Positions 7,531-15,860 of a stretch of DNA of 64,000 nt are shown here, one piece after another; positions within the stretch are counted from its first letter, which is position 1, and every line of letters starts with the position of its first letter. The stretch comes from RYN-230 sp963770545. Its GTDB lineage: Bacteria; Actinomycetota; Actinomycetes; Streptosporangiales; Streptosporangiaceae. Made by a program: the position numbers and the translations under genes. The DNA is taken from NCBI GenBank assembly GCA_963770545.1, contig CAVYQF010000022.1, positions 62,001 through 126,000 of the forward strand, given 5' to 3'. A model generated the notes under the pieces. The model searched no databases, had not been told where the DNA came from, and saw only the letters and a list, made by a program, of their open reading frames with translations.

Positions 7531-9677
7531 TCAGGGTTCGTCGATCTCGGCGATGACGCGGCCGCCGAGTTCGCGCTTGATCAGGTCCATGCCGGTCAGG
7601 TCTGGGCTGACCGGCTGGGCCGGCGCGCTGTCGTGCTGCGCCTCCGCTGTCAGGTCCTCCGGTGGGCCGGGATCTTCGGGGGAAGGCGCAGGCATCTGCA
7701 CCGCCGCCGGGGCCCTCGCGCTCAGCTCGTCCGGGCCGCCGTGCGGGCTGCGCGGCGCTCCGGGCGTGCTGGCGAGCTGCGCGGCGGACATGGCCTTGAT
7801 CCGCAGGTTCACGCCCAGCACGGACGTCAGCGCGCTGATCAGCTCGCGGTCACAGCCGCTGCTGGTGAACCCCTTGGCGTCGCCTTCCCGGGGAAACAGC
7901 ACGATCAGCACGCCACCCTCGATCGAGTGCACGGTGGCGTTGCTGAGCAGCATCCAGGCCACCCGGCGCTGGCCCTTGACCGCCTCGAGGATCTCTGGCC
8001 AGCGTTGACGGACGTTATCGACCTGCGAGGACACCGCGCCGGCGGAGTGAGTGGCGGCCGGCGGGGGGCAGTCGCAGCGGGAGCGGGCGACGCCGGCGTG
8101 GCACCGACCGGAGAGGGAGCGGGCGGCCCGGGACGGGAGGGAGCGGGACCGTCGGCTTGCTGGGCGGCCTGGGGCGCATTCTTCGCGGCGGGCGGAGCCG
8201 ACGGAGCCGCGGACTCGGGCTGAGCGGCTGGCGCGTCGGACGCGCGTGGTGTGCTTGCCGGGGCGGAAGTGGCTGGCGCGGCGGACGCGCGTGGTGTGCT
8301 TGCCGGGGCGGAAGTGGCTGGCGCGGCGGATGCGCGTGGTGCGGTTGCCGGGGCGGAAGTCGCGGCGGAAGGAGCCGGCGGGGCGGAAGAAGCGGATGGT
8401 GTGGAGGGGGCAGCGGGACCAGCGGCAACCGGGCTGTCCGACGACGTGGCCGGTGCACCTTCGAGCCTGCGCTCCAGCCGCTCCAGCCGGACCAACAACG
8501 CCTTCTCACCCGAGGCCGCGCCCGGCAGCAGGATCTGGGCGCACATAAGTTCCAGCAGCAACCGGGGCGACGTCGCCCCGCGCATCTGGATCAGGCCCTC
8601 GCTGATGATTTCCGCGGCCCGGGTCAGCTCGGCCTGGCCGAAGCGGCCGGCCTGCTCCGTCATCCGGTCGAGCCGGTCCGCGGGCATGTCGAGCAGCCCG
8701 GTCTGGCCCGCACCCGGCACGGCGGCCAGCACGATCAGATCCCGGAACCGGTCGAGCAGGTCAGCGGCGAAGCGGCGGGGGTCGTGGCCGCCTTCCATCA
8801 CCCGGTTCACCGCGCGGAACACCGCGGCGCCGTCCTGGCTCGCGAACGCGTCCGCGACCTCGTCTAGGAGGTTCTCGTCGGTGTAGCCGAGCAGGGCGAC
8901 CGTCCGGTCGTAGCGCAGCCCCTCCTCGCCGGCCCCGGCCAGCAGCTGGTCCAGGACGGAAAGGGAGTCACGGGCCGACCCGGCGCCTGCGCGAACCACC
9001 AGTGGCAGCACCGCGGGCTCGTAGCCGATCTGCTCGGCGCTGAGGATCTCCTCCAGCAGTTCGCGCAGGATGGCGGGCGGCACGAGGCGGAACGGGTAGT
9101 GGTGGGTACGCGACCGGATGGTGGCGATGACCTTTTCCGGCTCGGTGGTCGCGAACACGAACTTCAGGTGGGGCGGGGGTTCCTCGACGAGCTTGAGGAG
9201 CGCATTGAAGCCTTCCCGGGTCACCATGTGCGCTTCGTCGATGATGTAGATCTTGAAGCGCCCGGACACCGGTGAGTAGAACGCCCGCTCGCGCAGGTCC
9301 CGGGCGTCGTCCACGCCGCCGTGGGAGGCCGCGTCGATCTCGATCACGTCGAGGCTGCCGGGCCCGTCGGGAGCGAGCGCGATACACGACTCGCATTTGC
9401 CGCACGGGTCCGGGGTGGGTCCTTCCGCGCAGTTCAGCGAGCGGGCCAGGATGCGCGCGCTGGTCGTCTTGCCGCAACCGCGTGGCCCGCTGAACAGGTA
9501 AGCGTGATTGACCCGCCCGGTGCGGAGGGCCTGCCGGAGCGGCTCTGTGACGTGGTCCTGGCCTTTGACCTCGGCAAACGTCGCCGGCCGATAGCGGCGG
9601 TACAACGCCAGGCGCGGCGGGGGGCCACCGGGCCGGTCCAGGTCCACAGGAACGGTGCTGGGCACGTCGCCGGTCAT
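7531..9677 (-). CDS. dnaX: DNA polymerase III gamma/tau subunit, reading frame shifted near 8065
   Basis: Clamp-loader ATPase of the replicase. From ATG 9677 (GTGAGGTC upstream): LALYRRYRPATF, Walker A GPRGCGKT, zinc-binding cysteines in CGKCESC, DEAH-type IIDEAHMV, sensor region FATTEPEKV and the arginine-finger region GSARDSLS. After an Ala/Pro/Ser linker with a 45-bp tandem repeat, the first frame runs on to a stop at 7905-7907 (590 residues). The conserved tau C-terminus (QRWPEILEAVKGQRRVAWML) is in another frame, ending at 7531. One extra C in a C6 run (8063-8068) joins the frames into 715 residues. Confidence 0.9.
8063..8068 (-). other. C6 run at the dnaX frame change
   Basis: On the coding strand the context is ACT GCC CCC CGC. 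A CCC-decoding tRNA can slip back one base onto an identical CCC, giving a -1 shift into the frame of the tau C-terminus. Equally, a missing C in a homopolymer would produce the same picture. The shift could also lie elsewhere in the Pro/Ala linker. Confidence 0.4.
8232..8360. repeat. 45-bp tandem repeat inside the dnaX linker
   Basis: Three copies of a 45-bp unit encode a repeated 15-residue Ala/Pro/Ser segment (SAPASTPRASAAPAT). The third copy is diverged. It lies in the flexible linker between the ATPase part and the tau C-terminal domain and just ahead of the frame change. Confidence 0.8.
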
Positions 9678-9703
9678 GACCTCACCCTCGCGGTGCCGGT
9701 AAG

Positions 9704-9791
9704 GACCCCCCGCACACCCGCCAGAGCCCGCGTACCCTTGCTGCCTTCCGGCCCTGGGGGAGTTGGCGGGATAAGCGCCGTGCGGGGGGTC
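9704..9791 (-). ncRNA. ffs: Small signal recognition particle RNA (4.5S type)
   Basis: The minus strand carries the diagnostic SRP apical motif GGCCGGAAGGCAGCAAGGGT at about 9733-9755. The ends GACCCCCCG and CGGGGGGTC pair to close a roughly 88-nt hairpin. It sits just upstream of dnaX and next to tRNA-Ser, the usual actinobacterial arrangement. The RNA pairs with Ffh to deliver membrane proteins. Ends are set from pairing and may be off by a few bases. Confidence 0.9.
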
Positions 9792-10062
9792 GCGGACCAG
9801 TCTAGCCACGGTGCGGGGGCGGTCGTGCCGCATCCCGCCCGACGGGGGCCGCCCTCCCGGAGCGGCTCAGCGTGGCCGGCCAGGCCGCCGCCGGTACGCA
9901 GCCACCTGCGCCCAGCCGGATGTACTCAGCCCCCTGCCCACCCAGATGTACATAGCCACCTGCATCAGATGACGCGGGCCACCCGGGCCGGGCCACTTCG
10001 CCGGGCCACCGCGTCCGAGATGCCGCGTCCGGCGAGTCCGCGCTCCCGGTAAGCTTGCCCGC

Positions 10063-10150
10063 GGAGGATTCGCCTAGTGGCCTAGGGCGCACGCTTGGAA
10101 AGCGTGTTGGGGGCAACCCCTCAGGAGTTCGAATCTCCTATCCTCCGCCA
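10063..10150 (+). tRNA. tRNA-Ser(GGA)
   Basis: Acceptor stem GGAGGAT/ATCCTCC, discriminator G and encoded CCA. The anticodon arm CACGC-TTGGAAA-GCGTG gives anticodon GGA. A long variable arm (GGGGGCAACCCC) and T-loop GGAGTTCGAATCTCC confirm a class II serine tRNA. Confidence 0.96.
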
Positions 10151-10272
10151 TCGTGCCGAGCTCGCTTCATCGTGCCCAGCTGGCTTCATCGCGACCGGCA
10201 GGTTTCAAGGTCCGAACCCGGCAGTGGCCGTCCTTACGCCCCTTCGCTGCTTGGCGCGAGTTTCGACGGGCA

Positions 10273-11503
10273 CTACCCCAGCTGGTCGCGGCGGCGTGTC
10301 AGGTGGGCGGTCTCGGCGGTGTTGCCCGCCAGCTCGATGGCTTTGTCGTACGCCGCGCGCGACTTCTGGCTGCGTCCCAGCCGGCGCAGCAGGTCGGCCC
10401 GGGTCGCGTGGTAGGGGTGATAGCCGGCCAGTTTGTCCTCAAGACGGTCGACGGCCGCCAGCGCTACCTCTGGGCCGTCAAGCTCCGCGACCGCGATGGC
10501 CCGGTTGAGGGCGATGATCGGCGAGGGGTCGAGGCGGACGAGCTGGTCGTAGAGGGCGAGGATCTGCGACCAGTCGGTGGCGCGTACGTCGCGGGCGGAG
10601 GTGTGCACGGCGTTGATCGCGGCGAGGATCTGGTAGCGGCCCGGGGCCACCCCGGCGGCCAGGCGCTCGCGCACCAGCCGGTGACCCTCGGAGATCAGCG
10701 CGGCGTCCCAGGCCCCACGGTCCTGCTCGCCGAGGGCGACCAGTTCGCCGCTCGCCGAGACCCGGGCGGCGCGGCGGGCCTCGATGAGGAGCATCAGCGC
10801 CAGCAGCCCCGCCACCTCACCGTCCTCCGGCATGAGGGCACGGATCAGGCGAGTGAGCCGGATCGCCTCGGCGGTCAGGTCGTGACGTACGGGATCGGTG
10901 TCGGGGCCTGTCGCCAGGTAGCCCTCGTTGAAGACGAGGAAGAGCACGGTGAGTACGCCGGAGACGCGAGCCGGGAGATCTTCCCCGGACGGCACGCGAT
11001 AAGGGATGCGAGCCGTCTTGATCTTGGTCTTCGCGCGGGTGATCCGCTGGCCCATGGCGCTCTCCTGCACCAGGAAGGCCCGGGCGATCTCGGGCATAGT
11101 CAGGCCGGCCACCATGCGCAGCGTCAGCGCCACGCGGGCCTCCATCGCGAGCGCCGGGTGACAGCAAGTGAAGATCAGCCGGAGCCGGTCGTCGTCGAGG
11201 GCGCCGGGAGGCCCGGGCTGGTCGTCGTCGTACACAGCTGAGCCTCCTTCTGCTTGTTGTCGCGTTTGTTCTCGCGCCGGATCCGGTCGATGGCCTTGCG
11301 GTTGGCGGTGGTGGTCAGCCAGGCGCGGGGCGGGGGGGTACGCCATCGGCCGGCCACCGCGCGACGGCGGTCGCGAACGCCTCCGCCGCCGCTTCCTCGG
11401 CGATGTCGAGGTCACCGAAACGCCTGGTCAGGGACGCGACCACCCGCGCCCACTCCTCGTGGTGGGCCTGGGTGATCGCCTCCCTGACCTCGACCTCGGT
11501 CAA
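10273..11503 (-). pseudogene. ECF sigma factor of the DUF6596/ECF42 type, two frameshifts
   Basis: The C-terminal part is intact: LIFTCCHPALAMEARVALTL, the region-4 helix LTMPEIARAFLVQESAMGQR and a long TPR-like extension (DUF6596). The N-terminal part is split between two other frames: sigma region 2 (EEAAAEAFATAVARWPADGV) from a TTG at 11503, then AWLTTTANRKAIDRIRREN. One missing base in the C7 run at 11332-11338 and one near 11234-11240 rejoin everything into 410 residues. Such factors pair with a YCII/DGPF protein, present directly upstream and overlapping. Either decayed or mis-sequenced. Confidence 0.75.
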
Positions 11504-11822
11504 AGGAACGGCCGCACCTCGATCTTCCGGTTGCAGGCCTTCGACCCCTCGGCGGCGAGCTTGAGCCCACGTCGAGGTCGGCGGCCTCCATGATCCAGAA
11601 GCCGGCGAGGTACTCCTTCGACTCCACGAAGGGCCCGTCGGTGAACATCGCCTCCTCGCCCCGGTTGTCGATGACGGTGGCCGAGCTGGGCGACCCGAGG
11701 CCACCGGCGAACACCCAGTGGCCCTCCGCCTGGAGCCGGTCGTTGAACGCGTCAATCGCTGCCATCTCGTCCGGGGTGGCCAGGCTGGCCGAGTCGTGGA
11801 TCACGGAAACCAGGTACTGCAT
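11500..11822 (-). pseudogene. YCII-related (DGPF) domain protein, one frameshift
   Basis: ATG 11822 follows AGGAG with a 9-base spacer. The first 80 residues are a normal DGPF domain (MFTDGPFVESKEYLAGFWI). The usual end, LKLAAEGSKACNRKIEVRPF-type, is present but in another frame; one missing base near 11563-11570 restores 107 residues ending at 11500, overlapping the sigma start. The family is the standard upstream partner of ECF42-like sigma factors. Function of the protein is not well established. Confidence 0.75.
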
Positions 11823-11876
11823 CTTGGATCATCTCCTGTGGTTGGGGCGCCCCTCGCGGGCGGCCGCTCACCCCTG

Positions 11877-12335
11877 CTACGAACACCCCCGCCGCGATCC
11901 GACACCGCCGTCCGGATTTCTTCCCAGGACTCGGGCGGCCAGGACCTCGCTGACGAAGAACGGGTTGCCGCCGGTCCGGCGGTGCAGCGCATCCGGGTCA
12001 ACGCCGTAGGGCTGGGCGAGCGCGGCGGCTGCCGCCGGCGAGAGCGGCCGGAGCAGCAGCCGGTCAACGCCGGGGCCCGACGACAGCTCGCCGAGCATGG
12101 CCCGCAGCGGCCGATTACGCGCAGCAGGTCCAGTGTGGCCTCGTCGGCCCAGCGCATGTCCTCCAGCACGATCACGGCCGGCGGTCCCCTACCGCAGGTC
12201 CCGCGTCAGGACGGCCAGCAATTCGGCCGGGGCGGCCTCCGCACCCACGATCTTCGCGAGTTTGCCGTCAGCCTGGCCGGCGATCTCGGTCATCGGGGCC
12301 AGCGGGCGGGGGGTCAGCAGCGCCTCGCAGGGTGG
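11877..12335 (-). pseudogene. Remnant of an AAA-type (LuxR/LAL-like) regulator ATPase
   Basis: Three pieces of one ATPase domain survive in order: CEALLTPRPLAPMTEIAGQ (near 12300), a Walker B stretch VIVLEDMRWADEATLDLLRV (near 12150), and PLRAMLGELSSGP...DALHRRTGGNPFFVSEVLAA (near 12000). They are separated by a stop, a frame change and a deletion of roughly 30 residues. The N-terminal P-loop and C-terminal HTH are missing. The remnant abuts the stop of the next gene. Confidence 0.75.
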
Positions 12336-14615
12336 CTAGAGGATGCCGCTGATGAGGGCGGCCGCGCGGGCGGCGCCGCCCGTCTCGACGGGCCGGTAGT
12401 CGACCTCACGGCCGATCTCGCTCGCGATGACGGCGGCGATCTCCGCCGGGCCGGACGTCTCGTAGTCCATGCACCGCCCGGCGCCGTAGCGCCCGAGCCG
12501 GTGGCGCACGTCGATGCTCTGCTCGAAGTGGTGGCCGAGCGGGAAATACAGGAACGGCCGCCGGTTCGCGGTCAGCTCCATCGCGGTCGTCAGGCCACCC
12601 TGGACGACGGCCAGGTCACAGACCGCCAGGTGGCGGTAGAGGTCAGGCACGTACGGCCGGATCTCCAGCCCCGCCAGCCCGGACCGGCCGTCCAGCCGCG
12701 TCCGGCCGTCCAGCCCCGGCCGGCCAGGCACCCAGGACCGGCCGTCCAGTCCGGGCAGGTCCCCGGGATCGATCCGGGGCCCCGCCACGATAATCATCCG
12801 CAGGTCAGGCACCTGCTCCTTGGCCTGCGGAAACGCGGCGATGACCCGCCGCAGCAGCGGGGCACCCACCGAGGAGCCGCCGACGGTCACGATGCAGATC
12901 CGCTCGCTGCGGCCATAGCCGAGCGCCGCGCGGTCCTGCACCTGGTGCGGGTCGAAGCCGGTGACGTAGCCCGCGAAGTCGTAGTGCTGCTCGGCCCAGT
13001 CCCGGATGGACGGCAGCCCGGGCCCGAAGGAGTCCGGGACGACATCGTCCGGGTCGCCTCCGAAGATGGCCCGGTCGCGCACCCGCGGGAACCGGGCGAT
13101 GTGCTCGATCATCTCGGCGTTGTAGTCGGCGGTCAGGGACGCCTCGTGCTCGCCGCCGTCAGCCATCGGCAGCCAGCCGACGAAGTCAGTCAGCCAGGCA
13201 TAGCCCGCCGACTTCAGCTCCGGGTTCTCGTGCAGGTAGTAGTCGAGATCCCAGGCCTCGTCGCCGATCCACAGGTCGTAGTCCTCCTCGCGGGCGAGGT
13301 CGTGGAAGACCATGAAGTTCGCGAGCAGGATCTCGTCCATCCGCCGGATGGCCTGGAAGGCGTTCAGGTCGTGCTCGGCCGACTCGGACTCGATGTGGCC
13401 GGACTCACTGGCCAGGTACGCGCTGGCCGGGTGGACCCGCTCGCCGCGCGCCTCCAGCACCCGGGTCACCGGATGCTGGGCCAGCCAGTCGATCTCGAGG
13501 TCGGGGTGCAGGGCGCGGAGTTCGCTGGCGATCGCGACGTCCCGCAGCGCGTGGCCGACGCCGATAGGCGAGGAGATGTACAACGCGCGCTTGCGGCGCG
13601 AGCGGCCCCGGCGCCAGCGGGGCGGCGGCCCGGGCGGGCAGGCGAAGTCACGGATGACGAGGTTGGTCGCGACCGGGTCGCGGAGGTGGGGCGCGTGGCC
13701 AGAGCCCTCGAGCGTGACCAGCCGGGCACCGGGGATGACTTTGGCCACGGCCGCCCCGCGGGCGGGCCCGACGATCGCGTCCGCTGAGCCCTGGAGGATC
13801 AGGGTGGGGCACCGCACCTGGGCGCAGAGCCGGAGCGCGGTCTCCGGGTCGTTCAGCCAGGCCGCGTCCATGCCGCGGAGGATGACCTCGGGGGTCGTCT
13901 CCAGGCCCCAGCCCATCGCGTCCTCGACCTGCTTGGTCGAGTGCGGCTCGGTGAACGTCTCAGCGAAGAAGAAGTCCAGGAATCCGGGCCAGTCGCGGAG
14001 CCAGTAGTGGCGATTCCATCTGGCCCATCCAGCTGGCGTCTGCGGCTCTTCGTCGAACGGGAAAGGGCCCTGCTCCTCGGCGGGGTCCGCGGTCAGCAGC
14101 AGATCGGGCGCGATCAGGACCAGGCCGCTGACCCGCTCCGGGTGCTCGGCCGCCAGGAGCAGGTCGTCCCCGGCGCCGCACCAGGACACGACGACGGCCT
14201 GGTCCACGCCCACGTGGTCCAGCACGGCCCGGGCGTCGTCGGCGGTCGCCCGCCGGTCGTACGCATCCACCTCCTGGGGCCGGTCCGAGCGCCCGTTCCC
14301 GCGCCGGTCGAACGTGACCACCCGGGCGTGCCGGGCGAAGTACGGAATCTGGCCTTTCCACGCCCGGGAGTGGGTGATCTCCCAGGAGGGAAGCAGCAGG
14401 ATGGTGGGTTCAGCGGTGCCGTACACCTCGTAGAACACCCGGAACCCATCCCGCTCCAGGTAGCCCTCTTCGTCGGGATAGCGGGCCCGCGTCTGCTCGC
14501 CCCGCCCGCCTGCCCGATCAGCACGATCACCTGGCTGACCGCGCCGGGCGTCCCCGGGGCCGCCTGGGCCCGGGGCCGCCTGGGCCCGGGGACGCCACCG
14601 CCGGCTGTGTCCCAC
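12336..14615 (-). CDS. Alpha/beta hydrolase fused to a GT1/GT28-like glycosyltransferase
   Basis: 759 residues from GTG 14615, three bases after the stop of the upstream methyltransferase gene (coupled). Residues about 45-340 are an alpha/beta hydrolase: nucleophile elbow SWCGAG with Cys146 in place of serine, acid in QGSADAIVG, histidine in GSGHAPHLRD. Residues about 365-759 resemble nucleotide-sugar glycosyltransferases: N-terminal SSPIGVGHALRDVAIA and the donor-site region VVQGGLTTAMEL...PLGHHFEQ. A Gly/Leu/Asp/Arg repeat insert lies near residue 630. Substrates unknown; the context suggests small-molecule tailoring. Confidence 0.8.
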   Translation of the reverse strand: MGHSRRWRPRAQAAPGPGGPGDARRGQPGDRADRAGGRGEQTRARYPDEEGYLERDGFRVFYEVYGTAEPTILLLPSWEITHSRAWKGQIPYFARHARVVTFDRRGNGRSDRPQEVDAYDRRATADDARAVLDHVGVDQAVVVSWCGAGDDLLLAAEHPERVSGLVLIAPDLLLTADPAEEQGPFPFDEEPQTPAGWARWNRHYWLRDWPGFLDFFFAETFTEPHSTKQVEDAMGWGLETTPEVILRGMDAAWLNDPETALRLCAQVRCPTLILQGSADAIVGPARGAAVAKVIPGARLVTLEGSGHAPHLRDPVATNLVIRDFACPPGPPPRWRRGRSRRKRALYISSPIGVGHALRDVAIASELRALHPDLEIDWLAQHPVTRVLEARGERVHPASAYLASESGHIESESAEHDLNAFQAIRRMDEILLANFMVFHDLAREEDYDLWIGDEAWDLDYYLHENPELKSAGYAWLTDFVGWLPMADGGEHEASLTADYNAEMIEHIARFPRVRDRAIFGGDPDDVVPDSFGPGLPSIRDWAEQHYDFAGYVTGFDPHQVQDRAALGYGRSERICIVTVGGSSVGAPLLRRVIAAFPQAKEQVPDLRMIIVAGPRIDPGDLPGLDGRSWVPGRPGLDGRTRLDGRSGLAGLEIRPYVPDLYRHLAVCDLAVVQGGLTTAMELTANRRPFLYFPLGHHFEQSIDVRHRLGRYGAGRCMDYETSGPAEIAAVIASEIGREVDYRPVETGGAARAAALISGIL
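12655..12745. repeat. Short GC-rich repeat inside the glycosyltransferase domain
   Basis: Degenerate copies of GACCGGCCGTCCAG and GGCCGTCCAGC encode a GLDGR-type repeat that interrupts the glycosyltransferase domain between a strand ending IIVAGPRID and LEIRPYVPDL. It is probably a surface loop expansion. Confidence 0.6.
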
Positions 14616-14618
14616 CGC

Positions 14619-15698
14619 TCAAGGCCGCGCCTCGAACACGAGGTTGAAGTGTGTCTCCGCGGCGCGGCGGAAGCGGGTGAACCCACCCGTCCCGATGACG
14701 TCCCGGATCCGCGCCTCGCCCGCCTGTGCGCCCAGGGCGAGGCCGACGTCCTGGGAGAGCGAGGCGGGCGTGCACAGCAGGGTGGAGAAGCCGTAATAGG
14801 CGCGCCCCACCGGATTCAGGTTCTCCTCGACCCGGTCGCCGGCCCGCGGCTCCACGATCATCCAGGTGCCGTCCGGCTTGAGCGTCGAGCGGACGTGCCG
14901 CGCGGCCCCGACCGGGTCGCCCATGTCGTGCAGGCAGTCGAACATCGTCACCAGGTCATACCCGCTGCCGCTGTAGGCCGCGGCCGGGGCGACCTCGAAG
15001 CGGACCCGGTCCGCCACCCCGGCGCTCTGCGCCCGCTGCCGGGCGGTCTGGACCGAGCCCTCGTGATAGTCCGAGCCGACGAAGGTGGACTGCGGGAAGG
15101 CCTGGGCCATCAGGATCGTGGACGAACCATGGCCGCAGCCGATGTCGGCGACGAGCGCCCCCGCCTCCAGCTTGCCGACGACACCGTCCAGCGCGGGGAG
15201 CCATTCCGGAACCAGGCTGGCGTTGTAGCCCGGCCGGAAGAACCGCTCACAGCCGTCAAAGACGTCGGATCCGTGCTCGTGCCAGCCCAGCCCGGCTCCC
15301 GTGCGGGCCGCCTCGACGATCCGCGGCGAGTCGAGCACCGAGCCCAGCGCGACCTGGAAAAAGCCGGGCAGGTAGGCCGGGCTGTCCGGGTCGGTGAGCG
15401 CGACCGCCTGCTCGGGCGGCAGGGTGTACCGCCCGGTGGCCGGGTCGTACTCGACGTAGCCGCCCGCAGCCTGGGCGTTCAGCCATTCGCGCACGTAGCG
15501 CTCGGCTGTCCCGGTGCGCTCGGCCAGTTCCGCTGGCGCCAGCGGGCCCGCGCCGGCCAGCGCCCGGTACAGGCCCAGCTTGTCGCCCAGCACGACCAGC
15601 GCCGCGTTCAGAGTGGCCCCGACTTCGTCCACCGCGCGGAATACGAACTGCATGAGCTTGTCCCCGTCGACCTCGGCGGCCTGCTCGATAGTGCTCAT
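14619..15698 (-). CDS. SAM-dependent methyltransferase with N-terminal winged helix
   Basis: About 359 residues. The first 100 residues form a winged-helix/dimerisation part (AERTGTAERYVREWLNAQAAGGY). SAM-binding motif I is VADIGCGHGSS, with the acidic residue after strand 2 in VGSDYHE and motif IV in FDCLHDMGDP. It belongs to the Rv2258c-like class I methyltransferases. ATG 15698 has GGGGGAGG 7 bases upstream; ATG 15701 is equally in frame. It leads a two-gene unit with the hydrolase-glycosyltransferase. Confidence 0.88.
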   Translation of the reverse strand: MSTIEQAAEVDGDKLMQFVFRAVDEVGATLNAALVVLGDKLGLYRALAGAGPLAPAELAERTGTAERYVREWLNAQAAGGYVEYDPATGRYTLPPEQAVALTDPDSPAYLPGFFQVALGSVLDSPRIVEAARTGAGLGWHEHGSDVFDGCERFFRPGYNASLVPEWLPALDGVVGKLEAGALVADIGCGHGSSTILMAQAFPQSTFVGSDYHEGSVQTARQRAQSAGVADRVRFEVAPAAAYSGSGYDLVTMFDCLHDMGDPVGAARHVRSTLKPDGTWMIVEPRAGDRVEENLNPVGRAYYGFSTLLCTPASLSQDVGLALGAQAGEARIRDVIGTGGFTRFRRAAETHFNLVFEARP

Positions 15699-15860
15699 CA
15701 TGCCCTCCCCCTGATCGGTTTTCAGCGAGCGTAGGTTCGGGATGGCCTGGCTCGCTTCCGGGGGGCACCTAGTCCTTTCCGCAGGCCACCTAGCCGCGCG
15801 CGCCCCTATCCGGCCCCCTGTGCCCCATCCGGCCGGGAACCTGATGCTTACAATCGCCCC

